A DNA stretch of 64,000 nucleotides from Haloarcula taiwanensis (lineage in GTDB: Archaea > Halobacteriota > Halobacteria > Halobacteriales > Haloarculaceae): NCBI GenBank assembly GCA_002844335.1, contig CP019154.1, forward strand, positions 868,001 to 932,000, written 5' to 3'. Position numbers and translations under genes: made by a program. Shown here one piece after another: positions 27,201-34,274 of this stretch (position 1 is the stretch's first letter; the number at the start of each line of letters is the position of its first letter). The notes beneath the pieces were generated by a model, which made no database searches, had not been told where the DNA came from, and was given only the letters and a program-made list of their open reading frames with translations.

Positions 27201-27432
27201 CGAGGCGGCTGCGACCGGTGATGGCGCGAACGTCCACCAGTACGAGTACAGCGGCGGCGAGAATCAGCAGTGGGCCATCACGGAGAACGCCGACGGCACC
27301 TACCGACTGCTGGCACGCCACAGCGGAAAGGCGCTGGATGTCGAGGCAGGCGCAACGTCTGACGGCGCGAACGTTCAGCAGTACAGCTACGTCGGTGGTG
27401 ACAACCAGAAGTGGACGTTCGAACAGCTGTAA
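24211..27432 (+). CDS. Secreted GH97 alpha-glucosidase with inserted CBM and ricin-type lectin tail
   Basis: 1073 residues. Tat signal: R13-R14-D-F-L followed by a short hydrophobic stretch. Residues about 50-310 are the GH97 beta-sandwich; 320-640 the barrel. Catalytic candidates are E407 ('AEGWNQGW'), E536 ('IHEGIKPTG') and E560 ('KAQEYDG'). The 24-residue spacing of the last two equals that of E508 and E532 in Bacteroides SusB, pointing to the inverting alpha-glucosidase branch. About residues 655-785 form a CBM6/35-like sandwich inserted before the usual C-terminal sheet (790-920). Residues 929-1073 are a three-repeat ricin/CBM13 domain with SGKALDVE and NQQW/NQKW in each repeat. Probably degrades external alpha-glucan. 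It interrupts the lysine gene run on the opposite strand. Confidence 0.9.
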   Translation: MTDDDWHDRSVNRRDFLSGLSGLVAAAAYSKEVPDAVAAQVTAGDASDTQQVTSPDSTITVTIDVSSGVPQYEVAFGGTTYIAPSPIGFEFADQAAFGTAVSGSGPDITVTGSESGTTTETWEPEWGDFATVSEEYSYLRVGLEETASPGRSANIEVRVFNDGLGFRVAFDDDFGDFTISSETTEFNFSGDYTAWWIENEYVNPRFEQEYTESSLSDIPAGNKTIRPNDNVVRAGAHTPLTMAAGDGTYLSVHESNLDDYASMALASQSDSGSKEMAVDLAPLPDGNKVSASAPHVTPWRTVQIGTSPGDLVESQLVPLLADPLDESVFPTNSDGTADTSWLESGRKYTGIWWTMIAGSANWEYKSDSEIESNGNNPAEYVHGARTERMKRYMKFADEHGIDSVLAEGWNQGWDTYPGDGTGLEMAVDESYPDFDVQEVTDYGASRSNPVEMTMHNETAGNIVTYEDEINTDNIFSGYENAGIRSIKNGYVSDPGLGFDGDGSTPSHNQHCQTAVNHHRFVIQQAAANRQMLEIHEGIKPTGELRTYPNVAAREVVKAQEYDGFDSLGANVGRDHHVLLPFTRMLAGPTSYQPGIFDITFNDSEGDQIQTTRAKQLAMYPNYLGGIQMAADRMEAYIDESFGVGEFVQAQSGTLNGMITADRWRNAFGAHYVPVDPNREPEGATVRFTVTDVPSAGTYDLHLRYAADQEDNSTAVQNNGSPEATLVVNSTEQTLTPSFTAYWDTWDIHTVSVQLDAGTNRLAIKLGPNDVGGFNLNTVGVTEQGAGAPFPAAYTDFTDSVAAAENYDTEPEFDFIETVPVSWDETVAVDGQVGDYVVTAKRSGSEWYLGAMTDGTARDVTVSLDFLSSQTDGWTVTEYADAAEAGVDNNPTAVVISDYDVTAGESVTLSMGASGGTAMRIVPSDGSDTNDIVSGEAYVLRNENSGKALDVEFASTSDGTNVHQYEYSGGENQQWVVTDLGTGYYKLEAVHSGKALDVEAAATGDGANVHQYEYSGGENQQWAITENADGTYRLLARHSGKALDVEAGATSDGANVQQYSYVGGDNQKWTFEQL
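27086..27133 (+). repeat. Internal direct repeat, copy 1 (lectin domain)
   Basis: 48 bases nearly identical (one visible mismatch) to 27227-27274, period 141 bases (47 codons). Encodes the end of the first ricin repeat, including YEYSGGENQQW. Confidence 0.8.
27227..27274 (+). repeat. Internal direct repeat, copy 2 (lectin domain)
   Basis: Second copy of the 48-base unit. DNA-level identity beyond protein needs suggests recent duplication or gene conversion between repeats 1 and 2; repeat 3 is more diverged. Confidence 0.8.
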
Positions 27433-27563
27433 CCCTCGTATCGCCGCCCGCCGACACGTAATTGTCCTGTTCGCAGTTCTGTTTCGATGCGGTCGACCGC
27501 GAGCAGTGCAACCGAACCAGTTCGCGGCCAGGTACCAGGACCTCGGCGCCAGCTAATCCCGCT

Positions 27564-27695
27564 TCAGTCGGCCCCGTGGCCGGGAATGTAGCCGCACTCC
27601 GGGCACATACTGATTCGCAGAGCCGTTACTTCGAACGAGGTTGCACATCGGGGACAGTCAGACGCGGGGAGTCGAACGGATTGGTTCGTAGCCAT
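27564..27695 (-). CDS. 43-residue zinc-finger protein
   Basis: Begins MATNQSVRLPASDCPRCATSF and ends CPECGYIPGHGAD. Two CPxC knuckles (Cys14/Cys17 and Cys31/Cys34) can bind one zinc. A TATA box sits 24-29 bases upstream, the leaderless spacing. Small two- or four-CPxC zinc proteins are common and mostly uncharacterised in haloarchaea, some affecting biofilm or nutrient response. It lies between the GH97 gene and dapB on the dap strand, but has its own promoter. Function unknown. Confidence 0.75.
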   Translation of the reverse strand: MATNQSVRLPASDCPRCATSFEVTALRISMCPECGYIPGHGAD

Positions 27696-27718
27696 GCGAA
27701 ATTGTCGCACAGACCTGC

Positions 27719-27724
27719 ATATAA
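27719..27724 (-). promoter_or_regulatory. TATA box of the small zinc-finger gene
   Basis: TTATAT on the minus strand, 24-29 bases upstream of ATG 27695, in an AT-rich island. Confidence 0.65.
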
Positions 27725-27795
27725 GTATTCTTCTAATATTTATCGCAGTGTACTAGTCCATATAATTGGGTATGTACTGCGCAGCGTAGCCCGTA

Positions 27796-28545
27796 TTACG
27801 CGTCTACAACGTCGCCGAAGGCGTACCAGCCGGCATCACGGCCGACGAGCCACGCCGCCGCATCGAGTGCGCCGGCGGCGAACACGCCGCGGTCTTCGGC
27901 CCGATGCGAGAGCGAGAGGACTTCGTCGTTGCCGGCCAACACGAGTTCGTGCTCGCCGCGGACATCGCCGGCACGGCGGGCGAACACGCCGATTTCGTCC
28001 GCCTCGCGCGGGGCGTGTCCCTCCCGGCCGTACACCGGCTCAACGTCGCGCTCTTCCTGAATCACGTCGAGGATACTGGTGGCTGTTCCCGACGGGGCGT
28101 CGACCTTACGGTTGTGGTGGGTCTCCATGAGTTCGAGGTCGTAGTCCTCGAGCGTGTCGACAGCCTCGCTGACGAGGCGCTGGAGGACCTGAATCCCCTG
28201 CGAGAAATTGGTCGCCTTCAGCAGCGGAATCACCTCGCTTGCGTCTTGCAGGCGAGCCAGTCCGTCCTCGTCGAAGCCGGTGGTCCCGACGACCATCGGC
28301 ACGCCTGTTTCGGCGCAGGCCTCGGCGACGGTCAGCGCGCCCTCGGGGACGGCGAAGTCGACGACAACGTCCACGTCGTACTCCCGGAGCGCCGTGGCGG
28401 CGTCGGCCGGGTCGACGACCGGGACGCCCTCGACGGCATCCGTCTCGCTGGTGGCGAAGCCGACCACGACCTCGCTGTCGGTGGCGGCCTCGATGACAGC
28501 GCCACCCATCTGGCCGGTGACGCCGTTGACCGCCACCCGCGTCAT
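27796..28545 (-). CDS. dapB: 4-hydroxy-tetrahydrodipicolinate reductase
   Basis: 249 residues. 'VAVNGVTGQMGGAVIEA' is the NAD(P)H-binding glycine loop; 'VVVDFAVPEGAL' and 'MVVGTTGFDED' flank the nicotinamide; 'LKATNFSQGIQVLQRL' and 'LMETHHNRKVDAPSGTA' (E-x-H-H-x2-K-x-D-x-P-S-G-T) form the active site. Produces tetrahydrodipicolinate, the substrate of DapD. Overlaps dapA by four bases (ATGA), so the two are coupled. Confidence 0.95.
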   Translation of the reverse strand: MTRVAVNGVTGQMGGAVIEAATDSEVVVGFATSETDAVEGVPVVDPADAATALREYDVDVVVDFAVPEGALTVAEACAETGVPMVVGTTGFDEDGLARLQDASEVIPLLKATNFSQGIQVLQRLVSEAVDTLEDYDLELMETHHNRKVDAPSGTATSILDVIQEERDVEPVYGREGHAPREADEIGVFARRAGDVRGEHELVLAGNDEVLSLSHRAEDRGVFAAGALDAAAWLVGRDAGWYAFGDVVDA

Positions 28546-29462
28546 CGCTCGGCCTCCGCGTACTCGTCTTCGAGATCCTCGGTTTCGAGCGTGGCGAGTA
28601 CGTCACGCAGGTGGTCGAGGTGTTCGTCCGAGAGGCGAGTCAGCGGCGAGCGGAGATGTGCCGGGCCGTAGCCCCGGATCCGCATGGCCTCCTTGACCGG
28701 AATGGGGTTGGTCTCGACGAACATCGCGCGGAACAGCGGACCGAGTTCGTGGTGGATCTGGCGGGCGCGCTCGAAGTCGCCAGACAGCGCTGCGCCGACC
28801 ATCGCGCAGGTGCGCTCCGGTTCGATGTTGGCCGAGACGGAGATACAGCCGGTGCCGCCGACCGACAGCATCGGCAGCGTCATCCCGTCGTCACCGGACA
28901 GCACCGCGAAGTCCTCGTCCCGGGTGCGCTCGATGATCTCTGAAATCTGGTTCATGTCGCCGCTCGCGGCCTTGTACGCCCGGATGTTCGGATGCGACGC
29001 GAGCTCGACCGCCGTCTCGGGTTCGATATTCTGGCCCGTCCGCGAGGGGACGTTGTAGACGATCTGTGGCAAGTCGACGGCGTCGGCCAGCGTCGTGTAG
29101 TGGTCGATGAACCCCTGCTGTTCGGGCTTGTTGTAGTACGGCGAGATAAGCAACAGAGCATCAGCACCGGCTTCAGCGGAGCGCCGGGATAGCTCCAGCG
29201 CTTCCTTGGTGTTGTTCGAGCCCGAGCCGGCGATGACTGGCACGTCGTCGACGGCGTCGATGACCGCCTCGACGACCTCAATGTGTTCGTCGTGTGAGAG
29301 CGTCGCCGACTCGCCGGTCGAGCCGACAGGAACGAGGCCGTCGACACCAGCGGATTCGAGCCGCTGAGCGTCCTCTCTGAGTGTTTCGAAGTCAATACTG
29401 CCGTCCTGGTGAAACGGCGTGCACATCGCCGGGAACACGCCGCGGAAGTCGATAGCTGTCAT
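28542..29462 (-). CDS. dapA: 4-hydroxy-tetrahydrodipicolinate synthase
   Basis: 306 residues. TIM barrel with 'GSTGESATLSHDEH' (T-x-x-E loop), 'ISPYYNKPEQQG', the proton-relay Tyr in 'IVYNVPSRTGQN', the Schiff-base Lys in 'RAYKAASGDMNQ', and 'LSGDDGMTLPMLSVGGTGCISVSAN'. Condenses pyruvate with aspartate semialdehyde. First gene of the minus-strand lysine run dapA-dapB-dapD-lysA-dapE. ATG 29462; a close TATA box is not obvious, so the mRNA may carry a leader. Confidence 0.95.
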   Translation of the reverse strand: MTAIDFRGVFPAMCTPFHQDGSIDFETLREDAQRLESAGVDGLVPVGSTGESATLSHDEHIEVVEAVIDAVDDVPVIAGSGSNNTKEALELSRRSAEAGADALLLISPYYNKPEQQGFIDHYTTLADAVDLPQIVYNVPSRTGQNIEPETAVELASHPNIRAYKAASGDMNQISEIIERTRDEDFAVLSGDDGMTLPMLSVGGTGCISVSANIEPERTCAMVGAALSGDFERARQIHHELGPLFRAMFVETNPIPVKEAMRIRGYGPAHLRSPLTRLSDEHLDHLRDVLATLETEDLEDEYAEAER

Positions 29463-29851
29463 TGCTGTGTGTCGAGTGTCGCTGTGGGTTCGGTTCTCCG
29501 GTCGGAAACGGTGCGACGGCCGGCCGAGACGGCCGGCTGTTGGTTGTCAAACGACCCGACCCGAGACGGAGTCGCCACGTCCGCCACGAGTCACTAAAAC
29601 GTTGGCTTGCGCTTTGCGCGGACGACGCCCTCACCGGGGAGCCATGAGGCGGTTCCGGACTGAAGGCGTTGTCGCATGGTCGAGTAACTGCGTGTGACCG
29701 ACTTAGCTTTTGTGTTCTCGCTGCCGCCGTTCACGGTCCAGCTAAAGTGCTATCGGGGCGTTGACGGAGCGACTACGGTTTAGTTATCTCACTGTTGTCT
29801 GAAACAACCGGTCAGTGGGCAGGTATCTTACTGAAACCCGATTACTCGCGT
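29463..29851. other. Gene-free stretch upstream of dapA
   Basis: 389 bases without a supported gene. It should contain the dapA promoter; a TTTTAGT on the minus strand near 29593-29599 is a candidate that would give a leader of about 110 bases. A GC-rich inverted repeat (GGCCGGC / GCCGGC) lies at 29517-29540. A 27-codon minus-strand frame, 29594-29677, is possible but unsupported. Confidence 0.4.
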
Positions 29852-30142
29852 TCAACCCCAGATTGATTCTGGAACAGAGACGAGGAGAATCACGAAGAGA
29901 ACGAGGGTGCCGAGACCGAGGGTTCGCAGCGCGCCCGCTGCACGCCGTCGGTCCGGGGGCAGGAACTCAGCGAATCCAGAGAGTCCGAACGCGATGCCTA
30001 AAAAAAGCATATTGTGAGGGCCGTCGAGTACAATCCCGAAATACACCCACGCAAGGATGCAGATGAGTGAGAAGAGTGAGAAGAGGAGACCCTGCTGCCG
30101 CCCCTCTGGCTCACGAAATACCATTCGTTGAATTGTCATCAT
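29852..30142 (-). CDS. Small three-helix membrane protein
   Basis: 96 residues, unrecognised. Helices near residues 18-38, 44-60 and 72-92, with a charged segment PPDRRRAAG between the last two. ATG 30142 (a second ATG follows at once at 30139). ATTTATT lies 24-30 bases upstream (30166-30172), supporting a leaderless start. Stands alone on the minus strand. Confidence 0.65.
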   Translation of the reverse strand: MMTIQRMVFREPEGRQQGLLFSLFSLICILAWVYFGIVLDGPHNMLFLGIAFGLSGFAEFLPPDRRRAAGALRTLGLGTLVLFVILLVSVPESIWG

Positions 30143-30165
30143 ACGTACTGACAGACGGTTGACCC

Positions 30166-30172
30166 AATAAAT
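30166..30172 (-). promoter_or_regulatory. TATA box of the 30142 membrane-protein gene
   Basis: ATTTATT on the minus strand, 24-30 bases upstream of ATG 30142. Confidence 0.55.
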
Positions 30173-30332
30173 CGTTCGGCTGCACTACCGTATATCCGGT
30201 CCCTAGATTGATACATTCGGGCCGCGAGTATAACTGCTGAATCTACAACAACTGGGTAGTTGGGGCATAAATGCGCCGCTGTTTCACGTTTGTATCCCGA
30301 AAGCATATTCGGGCCGATAGCCAATACCTGAT

Positions 30333-30830
30333 ATGACAGTTTCCCAGCCGGGACAGCGCGTGGCCGTACTGGCCGACGCGCAAAACCTCTACCACACTGC
30401 CCGGAGTCTTTACTCGCGGAACATCGACTACGAGGCACTACTGGAAGAGGCCGTTGACGGCCGCGAACTGACTCGTGCTATCGCCTACGTCATCCGGGCG
30501 GACTCGCCCGAAGAAGAGACGTTTTTCGAAGCGCTCGTCGACATTGGCTTCGAGACGCGCATCAAGGACATCAAGACATTTCAGGACGGGTCGAAGAAGG
30601 CGGACTGGGATGTCGGAATGAGCCTCGACGCGGTCTCGCTGGCGAACCACGTCGATACGGTAGTGCTCTGCACCGGTGACGGGGACTTCGCCCGTGTCTG
30701 TCGGTATCTCCGCCACGAAGGCTGTCGCGTCGAAGCGATGGGCTTCGAGGAGTCGTCCTCCGAAGACCTCAAAGCGGCCGTTGATGGGTTTATCGACATG
30801 AGCGCCGATTCCGACAGGTTCCTGCTATAG
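30333..30830 (+). CDS. NYN (LabA/PIN-like) domain protein, putative ribonuclease
   Basis: 165 residues, essentially all one NYN domain. Conserved acidic metal-site residues: D15 with N18 in 'VLADAQNLYHTA', Asp in 'KADWDVGMSLDAV', and Asp pair in 'LCTGDGDFARVCRYLR'. NYN domains share the PIN nuclease fold and process or decay RNA; LabA-type members often have no proven substrate. Complete catalytic set is present. Single gene with AT-rich upstream (CATATTC about 27 bases before the start). Confidence 0.88.
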   Translation: MTVSQPGQRVAVLADAQNLYHTARSLYSRNIDYEALLEEAVDGRELTRAIAYVIRADSPEEETFFEALVDIGFETRIKDIKTFQDGSKKADWDVGMSLDAVSLANHVDTVVLCTGDGDFARVCRYLRHEGCRVEAMGFEESSSEDLKAAVDGFIDMSADSDRFLL

Positions 30831-30961
30831 CTACGCCAGCATGTGGGCTGCCGCTGTGACCACTGCTGGTTCACCCACGAGCGACATGCCCTCCCGCGGC
30901 TTCCCGTGGCTCGACAGACTCACAGCTACGGTGTTTGGGTTGTTATCGAAAAAATCGGCGG

Positions 30962-31144
30962 TTAGACCGGGCGACCGTCTTCTGACGTTCCAACGAGGAG
31001 GGCACCGGCGGCCAGTCCCAGTGCAGCAAGCGCTCCGGCGGCGGCCGGGATGCCGATGTCGATTGCCCCTGTACCAAGGATGAGCACAGTGCTGATCACC
31101 AGCAGTGCAGCACCCAGCATCACTTTTCGCGTGTCAGTAGCCAT
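30962..31144 (-). CDS. 60-residue two-helix membrane protein
   Basis: Reads MATDTRKVMLGAALLVIS, two hydrophobic helices separated by GAIDIG, and an acidic tail TSEDGRPV. Start ATG 31144 is fixed by a TATA box (TTTATAC) 27-33 bases upstream; the longer frame upstream lacks membrane or haloarchaeal character. Unknown function. Confidence 0.65.
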   Translation of the reverse strand: MATDTRKVMLGAALLVISTVLILGTGAIDIGIPAAAGALAALGLAAGALLVGTSEDGRPV

Positions 31145-31170
31145 ATCACCCGTTTCTAGGAAGTCATCCG

Positions 31171-31177
31171 GTATAAA
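31171..31177 (-). promoter_or_regulatory. TATA box of the 31144 small gene
   Basis: TTTATAC on the minus strand, 27-33 bases upstream of ATG 31144. Confidence 0.6.
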
Positions 31178-31690
31178 TTTCCCCAAAACCGACGGAGGAA
31201 AGTATGGCACAAGGCAGCAATGCACACTTTTCTGCGATATCGCCGCCGCTCTAGCATGATAATTTCGGCCCACCTTCATGACTGAAGCAGCAAACACATC
31301 CCCTTGTAGTGCCCCCCACCAGTTGGGTCACAGAGACGGTATGTTGCCACGCGCTGAGGATAGTCGAGACACCTCGCGGCTGCTCGTCACGAGCCAGGCG
31401 CGAGACGGAGACCCACTGCAGTTCCAGGCATCGTAGTCGGTCCTCCGACCACGGATTGGATACAGAGGCACGCGCCCCGTGTACTCGGGCCGGGGCGACT
31501 GACGGAGCGAACCAATGGCATTCCGGTTCGGGGCCGTCACCCGTCGGGCTGGACCGTTGATTCGGAACGGATCGGGGGGAGTGGCATTCTCATTGCCACA
31601 CGATTTTGCCGGCCGTGGTCCGGGCAGCCACGGTCGGGCACACATCTCATTTCGAACTGCGCCGGATAGTGGGGCAGACAGAACCGAAAG
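31178..31690. other. Long stretch without a supported gene
   Basis: About 510 bases with no recognised gene. Several overlapping frames stay open only because of high GC. One plus-strand frame at 31278-31436 (52 residues, MTEAANTSPCSAPHQ) has a GATAATTT about 27 bases upstream, but its codon use is not GC3-rich, so I do not call it a gene. Confidence 0.4.
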
Positions 31691-31694
31691 GCGG

Positions 31695-31700
31695 TTTATG
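31695..31700 (+). promoter_or_regulatory. TATA box of the PUA-domain gene
   Basis: TTTATG, 22-27 bases upstream of ATG 31722. Confidence 0.5.
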
Positions 31701-31721
31701 ACCCGGCATCGAACACGAGCA

Positions 31722-32189
31722 ATGAGTGACGACGAGTTCCGGGGGCTCCGGCGTGCGGCCGACTACCAGTTCGGCGGTGGCGGCGGGACGGCGCTGTTCG
31801 CAGGCCCTGACGCCCTCGACGTAACACACACCAGCTCCGGCCGTCCGCGACAGGTCCATGCCACGGACGGCCGCATCGCCACGTACGGTGCCGACGGCCG
31901 CTTTCGACTCGGGCTCGCCGGCGGGACCCGGCTCCTCGATGCGTTCGACACGCCGCGACACCGCGTGGTCGTCGGCGACGAGAGCGAGCCGTTCATCCGC
32001 GAGGGCCGCAACGCCTTCGCCAAGTTCGTCCAGTCGGCCGACCCGACGCTCCGACCGGGCGACGAGGCCCTCGTCGTCCACGAGGACGGCTCTCTGCTTG
32101 CCGTCGGCCGCGCGGAACTGCCCGGCAGCGGCATGGACGACTTCGAGACGGGGATGGCCGTGAAGGTCAGGCAGGGCGCAACGGACTGA
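31722..32189 (+). CDS. Stand-alone PUA-domain RNA-binding protein
   Basis: 155 residues. The second half has the PUA pattern seen in archaeosine and pseudouridine enzymes: 'VVVGDESEPFIREGRNAFAKFVQSADPTLRPGDEALVVHEDGSLLAVGRAELPG'. The first half, 'ADYQFGGGGGTALFAGPDALDV...RQVHATDGRIATYGADGRFRLGLAGG', resembles the domain preceding PUA in TGT-related archaeal proteins. No catalytic motif is present, so it likely binds structured RNA as an accessory. The open frame runs upstream to 31515 but ATG 31722 follows a TATA box and starts MSDDEFRGLRRAADYQF, a normal family start. Confidence 0.82.
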   Translation: MSDDEFRGLRRAADYQFGGGGGTALFAGPDALDVTHTSSGRPRQVHATDGRIATYGADGRFRLGLAGGTRLLDAFDTPRHRVVVGDESEPFIREGRNAFAKFVQSADPTLRPGDEALVVHEDGSLLAVGRAELPGSGMDDFETGMAVKVRQGATD

Positions 32190-32306
32190 GACGGAGTCTG
32201 TAGCGCCTCCCGGTACGTGTCGACCTTGGAGTTGGCACGCTCCGGCCCTGCTCGACACCGTCTCGTGTGACAGAAAGCATTTGCTGCTCCCGTCGGGACG
32301 AGCGAT

Positions 32307-32786
32307 ATGCGCCGCCGTACGCTCCTCGCCGCGCTCGCGCTCTCCCCAGTCGCCGGCTGTGTCGCACCCGGTGACGACACGGCGATGAACGGCTCGACGC
32401 CATCGACAGCGACAGCGACGCCAACAGCACAGTCGACAGCACCGACGACTGGAACATCACAGGACACACCGACAGTAACGCCCGCTCCTGACGACCCAAT
32501 CCTGTTTGTCGTCGACAACGACACGGGCAATGAGCAGACCGTCACGCTCACGATCACACGCGACGAAACGACGCTCCTCGATGAGACGGAGACGATGGCC
32601 GCTGGCGACTCGGTCGAGTACGACCCGATGATCGGTTCGACCGGGACGTACACGATTACCGTCGCGGTTGCTGGCGGTCCCAGCCGGACTCTCGAACGGA
32701 CTATCGGCCGGTTTGCGGTCAGCAGCGGCTCGAACCACTTCGTTGACATCACCGCTGGCGAGATCAGGATATACTGGGAGGAGTAG
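32307..32786 (+). CDS. Secreted lipoprotein
   Basis: 159 residues. Tat-style MRRRTLLAALALSPVAGC with a lipobox (L-S-P-V-A-G-C, Cys18). A Thr/Pro/Ala linker of about 45 residues follows, then a single beta-sandwich-like domain (ILFVVDNDTGNEQTVTLTI ... TYTITVAVAGG). The pattern is that of a membrane-anchored cell-surface protein. Ligand unknown. Tail to tail with the AEC transporter, which ends at the next base. Confidence 0.8.
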   Translation: MRRRTLLAALALSPVAGCVAPGDDTAMNGSTPSTATATPTAQSTAPTTGTSQDTPTVTPAPDDPILFVVDNDTGNEQTVTLTITRDETTLLDETETMAAGDSVEYDPMIGSTGTYTITVAVAGGPSRTLERTIGRFAVSSGSNHFVDITAGEIRIYWEE

Positions 32787-33737
32787 TCACAACACGAGCC
32801 CGGACTGCAGCAGCCACACCAGCAGCGTGACTGTCACCGCGCTGGCGACGGTCGTCAGGAACACGGTCGCGCTGACGAGCTCGCCCGGCGAACGGTCCCC
32901 GGTCCCGTGGCTGAACGCACCGACGAGGATGATGGTCGTCACGCCGGTTGGCGTCGCGAGCAGGAGCACGACCACCCGCGCGACTGTCTGGTTCTGGAAC
33001 CCGACGGCAAGTACTGCGGCGAACGCGAGCACCGGGGCCAACAGGAGTTTCAATGCGCTGGCGATACCGACGGACTGGAAGTCGCTGTTCCCGTCGACGT
33101 TCGAGAGCTGTATCCCGAGGATGAGCAACATCACCGGAATCGAGGCGTTGCCGAGCAGTTCCAGCGTCTGCATCACCGTCGACTCCGTCGGCGGGACCGC
33201 GCCGAGCCAGCGGAGGCCGAGCGCGACGACGACGGCGTAGACGAGCGGCACACCGAACACGCGACGCATATCCGCCAGCGGACTGCTCGCACTGCCTCGG
33301 GCGGCGATGTAGATGCCGACGGTGTAGAGCAACACGCCCTGCAGCGCGGTCACGAGGACGGCGGTGCTCCGTCCTGTCGCACCAAAGGCGAAATCCGCCA
33401 GGGGAATGCCGTAGTTCCCAGTGTTGGGGAAGATAGAGACGAGGACGAACGCGCCCAGCAGCGGTTCGGAGTGTCCGGTCAGACGGCCGACGCCTTCCGC
33501 GAGGAGGAGCATCGCGGTGGTAAACAGCACGACAGCGAGGACGACGCTCAGAATCGTCCCGCCGGCCAGCGTCGACGTGGCCAGGCTATGGACCACCAGC
33601 GCCGGCGCGAGGACGTACACCGTGATGGTGTTGAGCGCGTCGGGGTCGGTGTCCTTCACCCGACCGAGTGCGAAGCCGGCCCCAGCGACGGCGACGACCG
33701 GGAGGATCGCCGTGGCGAAGATAGACAGCAGTGACAC
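32787..33737 (-). CDS. AEC-family transporter (auxin efflux carrier-like)
   Basis: 316 residues, ten helices in two groups of five. 'AGFALGRVKD', 'ITVYVLAPALVVHSL', 'VSIFPNTGNYGIPLADFAFG' (the conserved N-x-G-N-x-G-x-P) and 'LGNASIPVMLLILGIQL' mark the AEC/PIN fold. Substrates in prokaryotes include malate and other organic acids; not determinable here. GTG 33737 is chosen since the first helix begins ten residues later; the frame extends to 33830 with an unlikely Arg-rich stretch. Confidence 0.82.
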   Translation of the reverse strand: MSLLSIFATAILPVVAVAGAGFALGRVKDTDPDALNTITVYVLAPALVVHSLATSTLAGGTILSVVLAVVLFTTAMLLLAEGVGRLTGHSEPLLGAFVLVSIFPNTGNYGIPLADFAFGATGRSTAVLVTALQGVLLYTVGIYIAARGSASSPLADMRRVFGVPLVYAVVVALGLRWLGAVPPTESTVMQTLELLGNASIPVMLLILGIQLSNVDGNSDFQSVGIASALKLLLAPVLAFAAVLAVGFQNQTVARVVVLLLATPTGVTTIILVGAFSHGTGDRSPGELVSATVFLTTVASAVTVTLLVWLLQSGLVL

Positions 33738-33883
33738 GGCGGGGATGCACGGGCGAGCCTTAGAACCGTTACGAAGCCGTGTGCGCGTGCCGGTTTTGTC
33801 CGGTCCGCCGGCCTGTCCTGTGACGAACACCTGTCCGGGTCCGGGTCGCTACGCTTTTCTGCCCTGCCCCGCCAGTCCTACGT

Positions 33884-34273
33884 ATGTTTGGCGGAGGCGG
33901 CGGGATGAACCCGCGCAAGATGAAACAGATGATGGAACAGATGGGCATCGACATGGAGGACATCGATGCGCAGGAAGTAATTATCCGCACACCCGACGAG
34001 GAACTCGTCTTCGACGACGCGGAGGTCCAGCTCATGGAAGCCCAGGGCCAGAAAACGTACCAGGTCGTCGGCGAGCCCGAGAGCCGCGAACTCGACGCCG
34101 GTGAGGGCTCGGCCGCGGCCGACGACGCTGATGAGTCCGAGAACGATTCCGGTGTCGACGAGGACGACGTCGAACTCGTCGCCATGCGTGCTGGCGTCGA
34201 CGAGGACACCGCGCGAGAGGCGCTCGAAGCCAACGACGGCGACCTCGCGGACGCGGTCGACCAACTGGAGTAA
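33884..34273 (+). CDS. nac: Archaeal nascent polypeptide-associated complex protein
   Basis: 129 residues. '[22 protein letters not shown]' is the archaeal NAC ribosome-contact start. Residues 30-70 are the NAC beta-barrel ([33 protein letters not shown]). An acidic linker leads to a C-terminal UBA domain ([34 protein letters not shown]). Binds nascent chains at the ribosome exit as a homodimer. Followed after one base by trmI, so co-transcribed. Confidence 0.95.
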   Translation: MFGGGGGMNPRKMKQMMEQMGIDMEDIDAQEVIIRTPDEELVFDDAEVQLMEAQGQKTYQVVGEPESRELDAGEGSAAADDADESENDSGVDEDDVELVAMRAGVDEDTAREALEANDGDLADAVDQLE

Positions 34274-34274
34274 C

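Noticed and set aside
29594..29677. 27-residue minus-strand frame upstream of dapA
   Set aside because: Too short to judge and lacks a TATA box at the right distance.
31278..31436. 52-residue plus-strand frame after the small membrane gene
   Set aside because: Only a weak TATA-like word; codon use lacks the GC-rich third positions of neighbours; no recognised pattern.
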